The notes below the pieces were generated by a model. That model was given only the letters and a program-made list of their open reading frames with translations. It was not told the DNA's origin and did not search any database. Source: Christensenellaceae bacterium (GTDB lineage: Bacteria > Bacillota > Clostridia > Christensenellales > Borkfalkiaceae). Taken from it: a DNA stretch of 15,694 nt. The first letter of the stretch is position 1. Each line of letters opens with the position of its first letter. Below are positions 1 through 6,843 of the stretch, one piece after another. The DNA lies in contig JAEDMA010000023.1 in assembly GCA_016295005.1 (NCBI GenBank), positions 1 to 15,694 on the forward strand. The letters run 5' to 3'. The position numbers and the translations under genes were made by a program.

Positions 1-1854
1 TACGTTTTTGTTGTCGGAATAAGTAACTTCCACGTTCTGGTCTTTCGTAATGTGGGAAACTTTCAAAGTAGTTTTTGTGCCTAAATTCATACCGTTTAAT
101 TTTACGTTATCGATAACGTATCCCTCTTTGGCGGTAATGGTAAGAGTAACGTCACTGCCTGCCGTAACCGTGTTTATAGCCGACGCCGTAACGCCGTTGA
201 TTTTAACTTCGCCCTTTTCTGTGTCGGAAACAAGGTTAAGAACTCTGTTTCCCGAAACTTCTTCGGCGGGTTGCAATTCCATGCCCGAAACGAGCGTTTT
301 CCCTTTAAAAGAAATCATCTGCGCTTCGTAAATAAACTTGTTTTCCCCTTTCGCTCCGATCGTATTACACCAAAAACCTATATTGCCTTCTTCGTAATTT
401 TTATTGGTCGCGGCGGATAACGTTACCGTTTTGGTTAAAGCGGCGTTGCCTGCTTCTTTATCCGCAAGCGTTTTGTACGCGGTAACAACAGCCGTATCTC
501 CTTCGATTTTCAGGTCTACTATACAAGAAGTCGTACCCGAAATCGTACCGATTTCGATATAGTTGTTTGCAACCCCGATTTTTCTTAAGTTATCCTGAAT
601 ATGGCTGATCTTAAGGGTAACGAAGTTTCTTTTCGCGTTGCTTCTGCTCCATTCGGCAAGGTAATTAAGAACATATCCATTTGCCTTTCCGTTGTCGGCG
701 TTACCCCTGAAAATGAAACCCCCATCGCCGACTCTGACGTCGGTTCCGTCGGTAGAAACGACAACGTCATCGGAAGTAATGCCTTTGGCTTTCTTCTGAT
801 TATCTATATCGAAAGCGATAGTCGTTTCGAAATCGCCGAAAGAATATTCTTTTAATAATCTTATGTCGGTGCCGTACCATTTGTCCGTAGGTACGTCATA
901 ATTATAGATTATTTTGTTTTCGCTGTTTTTAACGAGCGCCTGACCCACGTTACCCGATAAAGAAAAAATCTTGCTTTTATCGGTAAAGTCGTTCATATTG
1001 ACGTTATTAACGGTTACTTCCGTTTTGGCGTTTTCGTCGTAAGACGGGTTTTTCTGCCAAACGTTAAAATCGTCGAACGAAAGCGGAACGTATTTAGCGC
1101 TGCAAACACCCGCAAACCCGCAATAACCCGCGGTAGCGGTTGCTCTTCCGAACGCCGAGTTCGCCGCGGAAACCATCAGCACGCCGTCGAGATAAATTTC
1201 GCATCTTTCTGCGGTAGCCTTTACCCTTATGGTGTGCCAGTTTCTCCAGTCGAAATCGTCGCCGAGTTTGGTGTTGATTTTGGCGGAACAAACCGTGGCT
1301 CCTTCCTTAGCCCAACCGCTCGTTTCGCCGTACTCGTAAAACCCTATCGCGTAGTTGCTTACGCAAACGCTTCTGCCTTTAAAGGTGTGGGTATTCGCAT
1401 CGGGCGAAATTTGCGTTACGAAAAAAGGTATGTGCGTGTTGACGGTAAGTCCCGCGCCGAGATTCGCATTGTTTTTTTCCATAAATTCGCCGACCGTTTC
1501 GGTAACGTCCGCTCTCATTTTGACTTCGAAAACGTAATCGGTCATATCGGCGGTGCCGTAAATGAACTTACCGAAATCGGTAGCGCCTTCTTGTTTGTAG
1601 TTGACTGTGGTTTCGCCCTTAAAATTCCAACCGATAACGGTTTTTTCGCCGTTATTGTAGGTGTAAGAAGAACCGCCTTTAACCGCTCTCCAACCTTCGG
1701 CGAGTTTACCGTCGAAGTTGTCGGAGAAAGTAAGAAGGTATTTATAGCCGTCGGTAGATTCCGCTTTTACCGAAAAAGAAACGCTAAAAAGCAAAGAGAT
1801 ACACAGGATAACGGCAAAGGCCGCTATCCATAGATTTTTATAAAGTTTTTTCAT
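1..1854 (-). CDS. Secreted multi-lectin protein, paralogue of the 2012-5701 product; 3' end outside window
   Basis: The frame is open from an ATG at 1854 to the left edge without a stop, giving 618 residues; the C-terminus is missing. Residues 1-31 form a Sec signal (KK, then a long hydrophobic core, cut probably after VKA). Residues about 41-267 are a concanavalin/LamG-like beta-sandwich that shares YGTADMT, IPFFV, GRSVC, NYAIGF and the FDWR-x-WHTI block with the neighbouring large protein. Residues about 330-518 are a second sandwich of the type found twice in that neighbour. Residues about 540-615 resemble a divergent InlB-type repeat (TVTAGSDVTLTITAKEGY). No catalytic motif is visible in the part present, so a glycan-binding role at or outside the cell surface is inferred; a catalytic domain could lie beyond the edge, as in the neighbour. 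The start is set by a GGTGAG ribosome site overlapping the preceding stop. All Arg codons translated here are AGA or AGG. Confidence 0.88.
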   Translation of the reverse strand, partial: MKKLYKNLWIAAFAVILCISLLFSVSFSVKAESTDGYKYLLTFSDNFDGKLAEGWRAVKGGSSYTYNNGEKTVIGWNFKGETTVNYKQEGATDFGKFIYGTADMTDYVFEVKMRADVTETVGEFMEKNNANLGAGLTVNTHIPFFVTQISPDANTHTFKGRSVCVSNYAIGFYEYGETSGWAKEGATVCSAKINTKLGDDFDWRNWHTIRVKATAERCEIYLDGVLMVSAANSAFGRATATAGYCGFAGVCSAKYVPLSFDDFNVWQKNPSYDENAKTEVTVNNVNMNDFTDKSKIFSLSGNVGQALVKNSENKIIYNYDVPTDKWYGTDIRLLKEYSFGDFETTIAFDIDNQKKAKGITSDDVVVSTDGTDVRVGDGGFIFRGNADNGKANGYVLNYLAEWSRSNAKRNFVTLKISHIQDNLRKIGVANNYIEIGTISGTTSCIVDLKIEGDTAVVTAYKTLADKEAGNAALTKTVTLSAATNKNYEEGNIGFWCNTIGAKGENKFIYEAQMISFKGKTLVSGMELQPAEEVSGNRVLNLVSDTEKGEVKINGVTASAINTVTAGSDVTLTITAKEGYVIDNVKLNGMNLGTKTTLKVSHITKDQNVEVTYSDNKNV

Positions 1855-1860
1855 ATTTTT

Positions 1861-1866
1861 CTCACC
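1861..1866 (-). promoter_or_regulatory. Ribosome binding site overlapping the small ORF's stop
   Basis: On the minus strand GGTGAG lies 6 bases before the ATG at 1854 and contains the TGA stop of the 43-codon ORF. Translation of the following large gene may therefore be coupled to translation of the small ORF. It is a weaker match to the anti-Shine-Dalgarno than other sites in this operon. Confidence 0.55.
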
Positions 1867-1993
1867 ATTCATTGTTCCATTCGCCCGTGCTTTCGTTGAT
1901 GTCGTCGAATTTAATCAACGGTGAAGCCGCTAAGACGTCTTCTGTCATTAACCCCGAAAGAAAGATTTCGGGAACGATATAATTTTTTTTCAT
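1862..1993 (-). CDS. 43-residue small protein of unknown function
   Basis: A 43-codon ORF runs from ATG at 1993 to TGA at 1864-1862. It starts MKKNYIVPEIF, continues with EDVLAAS at residues 18-24, and ends in an acidic, Trp-rich tail (GEWNNEW, residues 37-43). There is no signal peptide, membrane segment or Cys. The ribosome site is among the best in the window (AAGGAG, 9-base spacing). It sits 18 bp after the large secreted protein and 7 bp before its paralogue, so it is almost certainly translated as part of the operon. From memory, short ORFs of the pattern K-x-Y-x-x-P, then about ten residues, then D-V-[LI]-x-x-S recur in gut Firmicutes and Bacteroidota genomes; I cannot confirm this here and know of no function. 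A regulatory or leader peptide, a peptide precursor or a small partner protein are all possible. Confidence 0.75.
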   Translation of the reverse strand: MKKNYIVPEIFLSGLMTEDVLAASPLIKFDDINESTGEWNNEW

Positions 1994-2002
1994 ATTAGTT
2001 AT

Positions 2003-2008
2003 CTCCTT
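2003..2008 (-). promoter_or_regulatory. Strong ribosome binding site of the 43-codon ORF
   Basis: On the minus strand AAGGAG lies 9 bases before the ATG at 1993 and just after the TAA stop of the upstream gene (2014-2012). It is the main evidence that the short ORF is real. Confidence 0.75.
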
Positions 2009-2011
2009 AAA

Positions 2012-5000
2012 TTATAAAAGATAAGCGTTGATATAATAAGTTAAAGGTTTAACGGAAACCGATTCGTCGTTAGAACCGTTGCAACCCACAATAAAGAATC
2101 TGTTTCCGACAACCGCCATACTGCCGTAAGAAAGATACTCGGTTTCTTGAATGGTATGGAAGGTTTTCTGCGTGAAACTGCTTTTAGTAAGCGTGTCGCC
2201 GTATTTAACTACGGAATTACTTACGTAAAGGCGCATAACCTTTCCCTTGTAACCTTCTACGGGAGTACCCTTATAATCTTCGTCGGTAAAATACGATACC
2301 GCGATTCTTCCGTCGGGAAGAGTGACTATATAAGGAGCGCCAGAAGCGTAACTCGCGTTATAGAAAACCTGTTGCGGAGCGGTAAAGTTGAGCAAATCTT
2401 TGGAGTAGCTGATAAACACTCTGTAATTTTTGTTTACCGTGCCTTCGAAAACCATTGCGTAAGAACCGTCGCTAAGTTTGGTAATAACGTTCATTCCGTC
2501 ACGGGAATTTCTATTTACGCCGCTTATCACAATCTGTCTGCCGTTTACGGTGATTTCGTCGCCACTAACGGAACACTTGATCGCGACGATATTCTGATAA
2601 CCGCCCGTGCAAACCAAATCGGAATTAGAATCTATCCCGTTATAAGCAGCCGATCCCGAAATATCTACCGAAACGTAAACGTAAAGTTCGCCGCTTGCCG
2701 TAAAAAATGGGGTGGGTTCCCATAAACCCGTAGTATCGTTATTCGGATTGTAGTTTTCCAATACAATTTTTTCTTCGCCGTAAGTTTTAGAATTTACGTT
2801 GTAGATTTTATATCTTATCGAAGAATAATAATTTTTGCCGGCTGCAATCGCTCTGTAAAAAACCGCCACGTTGCCGTTAGGTAACTCTATAGGAGTGAGA
2901 TTACCTTTTTTTAAATTTTCCCCTTCAACGGGATCGGCGGTAGTAGTAACCACCGTTAAAGGGTTAGTAAAATTTACGCCGTTGTCCGTAGAAATTGCCG
3001 ATTTAGAAGAATACGTCATAAATATTTCGCCGTTTTTAAGAGAGATGATTCTGGGATATCCCCCTGCCTTGCCGAGAGCCGCAACGTTACTTTGGGTAAA
3101 CGTTACGCCCGCAAACTCTCTGATAATTTCTCTTTGTTCAACGGTGAATTCGTCAAGGTTACCCGAATCGATTATTTTCTGAGCGACTTCCTGAATACTT
3201 CTGGAATTATTCGCTGCGGTGTAATCGGTGTAATAAACGTATTCTACGCCGTCCACCGTGAATTTAACGTAGCCCCTTGCGGAAATTGCCCTGCCGAAAC
3301 TTTCTTCGGGAATATTGAGAAGCGAAACGTTATAGTAGTAAACGTCGTCGATTAAAGTAAGTTCTGCGGGAGCGGTGATATTTATAACCTTAGCGGTATC
3401 GAGCGTAAGAGCCGCGCCTTTAAGATCGGTAGGAATAAGAACCGCGCCGAAAACGGGATTGTACGCCGCGAGATTATCGTAATCTGCTTTACTAATGCCT
3501 ACGGTGAATCTTAATCCTGAAGAACCGTCCGTTTTAAGTCTTATAGAAGCGCCGTTTACCATTTCGAAACTGTCAACTTCGGGCATAACCGTTTTGACAG
3601 CGCGAGTATCGGGTAAGAAGGTCGCTTCGTAATCGAATTTCGCCGCTCCTCCGTCGTTACATTTAAGTCCGATATAGCCTTTTGTATAAGTATTGTCGGT
3701 TACGGTTGCCGATTTACCGTTTAAGTTGTTGTATAAATCGTTTTCGCTGGTATATACGGTGTAACTGATGGTGCTGCCTACCGCAGAAAGCCTTACCCAA
3801 ATGGTAGTGGTTCCCGTAATACTTACGCCGCTACCCGCCATACCTGCATCGCCTGCCCATTGTCCGCTTTGTTTTCTGATACAAAGGTTAACGGTATTTA
3901 CTTTTTCTCCGGTTTTACTTGTTTTTACCGCATAATACTGCAAATAATAACCGGTAATATCGTTATTGCCGTCAGTAAGGTTAGCGCGGAAAAGCACGCC
4001 GGAATCTGCGCTCGTTCTTATTTCGGTTTTTTGCGCCTGATTTTCCAAGTCGAGTTTTACTATCGTAGTGAAATCGGATACCGATACGGACGTGTCTAAA
4101 ATCGCTTTCGTTCCTATGTTATCCTTAAACGCAACGGTGTTGGTTGTTCCGTCGTAATTAAGAGCCGCAGAACCTACTCCGTAACCGATAGAAGTACCTT
4201 TATTGATTAAGCGCGCGCCGTTAACGTAACGATAGTCTGCAAATTTATACGATAAGAACGATACCTGAAAGTTTCTTTGATAGTCGGTAGTACCCGCGTC
4301 GCAGAAAATTCCTACGCTGCCGCTCGTATGAGTTGTGTCGGTAATAGTTCTAGTAATACCGTTGGTTTTATTTACGAAATCTTGCTCGTTACAGTAAGCG
4401 GTGAAACCTAATTCGGAACCTACCGCCCATACGTCTAACCATACGGTGTTGGTGGGCGCTTGCGCTTTGGTAAATTTAGCGAAAACGCTATTGTTTATAT
4501 CTACTGTGGTTGCGCTGCTGTTATATTTTCTGAACCATATTATCGTAGCGCCGTCATTAACCCTTACGAAATAATTGATAAGATAACCTTTAAGCGTTGT
4601 CACTGCCTGACCCGTAGTCATCGAAGCGCGGAGCAGTAACCCCGAACGCGCCGTGGTTTCTTTTGCCGTTCTCTTCGTGGCGGTTTCGGGTTGATTATCC
4701 ACGTCGAATTTAACCGAAGTTTTTATGTCGGTATGTTCGGTATTGTCGATTAGTTTTATAGACGTTCCGCTGTTAGTCGGGAAAGAAAGTTTGTTTTCTA
4801 CCTGATTGTACGTCGGCTTAACGCCTTGACCTACGGTAAAGGAACTTGCGTCAACAAAAATTTCGTTTTCATTTTCCACGTCTCCCCAGACCTTAAAATC
4901 GTCGTAATAAAGAGTGGAATAGTTTTCTCCCCTTGTACTGTTCACGCCGACGGATCCGGTTAATCCTACGTAACCGCTCGTGCCTGTTGCTACTGTAAAC

Positions 5001-5701
5001 GCGCTCTGTGCGGACGAAACCATCAGAACGTCGTCAAGGTAAAGGTCGCATTTTTCTGCGGTAGCGACTACTTTAATCGTATGCCACTCACGCCAGTCGA
5101 ACCCGGTAGCAAATTTGTTTACGATTCTCATAGAACCTGCCCAGCCGGTTTCTGTAGGGCCGCCAAACTGAAAGAAGCCTATCGCGTAGTTGTTAAAGCA
5201 AACCGAACGACCGTAGAAAGTGTTGTTGTCGATGACCGTTGCGCCGGAAGAATTAGTCGTCGTCTTTTTAATATCGTTGACGAAGAAAGGTATGTTATAA
5301 TTCATTGTCATACCCGCGGCGATATTCGTACCATTATACGTTTCAAGATATTCGTTAAGCGTTTCGTTGACGTCTGCCTTAACCTTTACGGTGAAAGTAT
5401 AATTCGTCATATCCGCCGTGCCGTAGAACATTTTGCCGTATTCTTTTTGAGAGAACACGACCTTGCCGTTTTGGGTCGGCCACATGTCTTTCTTTACGCC
5501 GTCTTCCGCGTAGGTTACGCCGTTTTTACGCGCGAAATACCATTTGTCGGATATATCCCCCTGAAAGTTGTCCGAAAAAACGATGTCCGTCACAGTGCTT
5601 GCAAAAGCGTTTGTTTTCGGGGCAACGGAGAAAGCAAGCGTAAAAGAAATTACGCACGTTATCAGTAAAGAAATTACCGATAAAGTCTTTTTGGTTTTCA
5701 T
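2012..5701 (-). CDS. Secreted 1229-residue multi-lectin protein with C-terminal GH93/sialidase-like beta-propeller
   Basis: Residues 1-35 are a Sec signal peptide (KTKK, hydrophobic core, cleavage near NAFA/S). Residues about 39-273 are a concanavalin/LamG-like module also present in the downstream paralogue. About 313-487 and 530-697 are two copies of another lectin-like sandwich, each with an SG[LV]L[LF]RA motif followed by GY-L-x-Y. About 706-846 is an unnamed domain (NGASIRLK, SGLRF, ISARGYVKF, RSIQEVA) that I recall from other clostridial secreted proteins. About 864-1229 is a sialidase-fold propeller: YPRIISL at 882-888, one good Asp-box (S904, D906, G908, F911), WEPTPFF at 994-1000 and RDGMNVITKL then VFEG at 1067-1087. 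The last two blocks resemble GH93 exo-arabinanases, whose catalytic pair are glutamates; E995 and E1086 are the candidates. No LPXTG or other anchor is seen, so it is probably released or held by its lectin modules. The start has AAGGGGG upstream; the gap from the previous gene is 19 bp. Confidence 0.9.
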   Translation of the reverse strand: MKTKKTLSVISLLITCVISFTLAFSVAPKTNAFASTVTDIVFSDNFQGDISDKWYFARKNGVTYAEDGVKKDMWPTQNGKVVFSQKEYGKMFYGTADMTNYTFTVKVKADVNETLNEYLETYNGTNIAAGMTMNYNIPFFVNDIKKTTTNSSGATVIDNNTFYGRSVCFNNYAIGFFQFGGPTETGWAGSMRIVNKFATGFDWREWHTIKVVATAEKCDLYLDDVLMVSSAQSAFTVATGTSGYVGLTGSVGVNSTRGENYSTLYYDDFKVWGDVENENEIFVDASSFTVGQGVKPTYNQVENKLSFPTNSGTSIKLIDNTEHTDIKTSVKFDVDNQPETATKRTAKETTARSGLLLRASMTTGQAVTTLKGYLINYFVRVNDGATIIWFRKYNSSATTVDINNSVFAKFTKAQAPTNTVWLDVWAVGSELGFTAYCNEQDFVNKTNGITRTITDTTHTSGSVGIFCDAGTTDYQRNFQVSFLSYKFADYRYVNGARLINKGTSIGYGVGSAALNYDGTTNTVAFKDNIGTKAILDTSVSVSDFTTIVKLDLENQAQKTEIRTSADSGVLFRANLTDGNNDITGYYLQYYAVKTSKTGEKVNTVNLCIRKQSGQWAGDAGMAGSGVSITGTTTIWVRLSAVGSTISYTVYTSENDLYNNLNGKSATVTDNTYTKGYIGLKCNDGGAAKFDYEATFLPDTRAVKTVMPEVDSFEMVNGASIRLKTDGSSGLRFTVGISKADYDNLAAYNPVFGAVLIPTDLKGAALTLDTAKVINITAPAELTLIDDVYYYNVSLLNIPEESFGRAISARGYVKFTVDGVEYVYYTDYTAANNSRSIQEVAQKIIDSGNLDEFTVEQREIIREFAGVTFTQSNVAALGKAGGYPRIISLKNGEIFMTYSSKSAISTDNGVNFTNPLTVVTTTADPVEGENLKKGNLTPIELPNGNVAVFYRAIAAGKNYYSSIRYKIYNVNSKTYGEEKIVLENYNPNNDTTGLWEPTPFFTASGELYVYVSVDISGSAAYNGIDSNSDLVCTGGYQNIVAIKCSVSGDEITVNGRQIVISGVNRNSRDGMNVITKLSDGSYAMVFEGTVNKNYRVFISYSKDLLNFTAPQQVFYNASYASGAPYIVTLPDGRIAVSYFTDEDYKGTPVEGYKGKVMRLYVSNSVVKYGDTLTKSSFTQKTFHTIQETEYLSYGSMAVVGNRFFIVGCNGSNDESVSVKPLTYYINAYLL

Positions 5702-5720
5702 AATTTACCCCCTTGTTAAA

Positions 5721-6833
5721 TTATTTGTTTTTATTTTCAAAATCCTTATCCGCAAGCGAACAGAATTCTTTTATTATTTCGATTTCCTTATGCGAATACG
5801 GTCTTAAATTCGCGCGGAAAATGTCGTGTTGCCAACGATCGATGGGAAGGTTACTGCCGCGTAAACTTTCCCACGGTTCGTAGTATTGCGCTCTGCTTTC
5901 CACAAGCCCGTATTGATAAGAACCGATATTTTCGAGATAGAAGAGCGGGAAAATTTGTTCAACGTTGTTATCGTAAATTCTGTGGAGCCACTCGGTGTTA
6001 TATAAAGGTCTGCCGTACTTATCCTTTAACGCTTTAACGGTAGAAACAACGTGTTCGAAAGTGCCGTAGTGGTGGAAACTTACGATATCCGATAGTTCCA
6101 TCGCCAAAAATTCTATGTCGCGAAGATTAGAAAGCGGATTTTCCACGTCTTTATTAAAGGTCATAAGCCAACTGTCTGCCGTAAGCGGTTGAATAGGATT
6201 GATTTCGCGCGCTATCTCGAAAAATTTTCTTAAATGCTTTTCCGATTTATTGAACCTTTTGGTGTTGCCGGGTTCGTTCCACATATTCCAGACGATAACT
6301 CTTTCGTCGTCTTTATAAGTAGAAATAATATCTCTTACCCATTCGTAATACTTGGGCGCCATATCTTCTTCGTCGATAGGAAGATACCCTTCGTCAAGCC
6401 CCGCCCTATGCGGCGAACGGATAACTCCGCCGTGATATCCCCACGCCGTTTCCACGGGTTTGGTAATATCGGGCGCTTCGTACTGGTCTTTCGGTACGGT
6501 ACAGTCGTTGCCGAACTTGAACATTGCCGTTATGTGGTGCTTATCTAAAATAGATAACACTCTGTCAACCTTCTTTTTGTAGGCGACGGGATCTGCGTAC
6601 CAGGTTTCGAAGTTCATCGCGATTCTCACCGAGTTAAAACCTATGCTTTCGGCAAGAGCCATTTCCTTTTCCATACACGCCATTCTTTCTTCGAACATAG
6701 GTTCTTGCCATAATTCGAACTGACAAGTGCAGTTGCCGGGTAAGTAGTTGCAACCCCTGACCCACGCGTGCGAATTGTGCCACGCCCACGCCTTTTCTTT
6801 GCTCCATTGCCCCTTATACAATTTTTCTTCCAT
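5721..6833 (-). CDS. Clan GH-A glycoside hydrolase, GH5/cellulase-like, cytoplasmic
   Basis: This 370-residue protein has no signal peptide and reads as a single (beta/alpha)8 barrel. RGCNYLPG at 26-33 opens the barrel, IGFNSVRIAMNF at 64-75 is the typical strand-2 segment, VWNMWNEPGN at 181-190 carries the acid/base E187 in the clan's NE(P) signature, FHHYG at 253-257 follows, and LYNTEW at 277-282 carries the candidate nucleophile E281. The length suits one catalytic domain with no binding module. It probably hydrolyses an imported oligosaccharide alongside the GH2 enzyme encoded just upstream (10-bp gap). Proteins of this type are often labelled cellulase or 1,4-beta-xylanase, but substrate cannot be read from the motifs. 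The start is supported by AGGGAGAA shortly before the ATG. Three Cys cluster near the N-terminus (C28, C35, C37), unremarkable for a cytosolic enzyme but unusual in spacing. Confidence 0.88.
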   Translation of the reverse strand: MEEKLYKGQWSKEKAWAWHNSHAWVRGCNYLPGNCTCQFELWQEPMFEERMACMEKEMALAESIGFNSVRIAMNFETWYADPVAYKKKVDRVLSILDKHHITAMFKFGNDCTVPKDQYEAPDITKPVETAWGYHGGVIRSPHRAGLDEGYLPIDEEDMAPKYYEWVRDIISTYKDDERVIVWNMWNEPGNTKRFNKSEKHLRKFFEIAREINPIQPLTADSWLMTFNKDVENPLSNLRDIEFLAMELSDIVSFHHYGTFEHVVSTVKALKDKYGRPLYNTEWLHRIYDNNVEQIFPLFYLENIGSYQYGLVESRAQYYEPWESLRGSNLPIDRWQHDIFRANLRPYSHKEIEIIKEFCSLADKDFENKNK

Positions 6834-6843
6834 AAGATTCTCC

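Noticed and set aside
1234..1833. A 199-codon open frame on the plus strand.
   Set aside because: It is antisense to the partial secreted protein, whose reading is continuous over 618 codons and paralogous to its neighbour. The plus-strand product has no motif.
1855..2011. Treating this stretch as a non-coding intergenic gap.
   Set aside because: It contains a 43-codon ORF with a strong, well-spaced ribosome site and operon-like spacing on both sides.
2012..3112. Calling the propeller a true sialidase (GH33).
   Set aside because: Only one good Asp-box is visible, the RIP-type motif is altered to PRII, and I see no convincing arginine triad or Tyr/Glu pair. The WEP and FE blocks fit GH93 better.
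5081..5668. A 195-codon open frame on the plus strand.
   Set aside because: It lies antisense within the N-terminal lectin module of the secreted protein, whose frame is supported by domains, a signal peptide and a ribosome site. The plus-strand translation is rich in Arg/Val/Phe with no recognisable motif.
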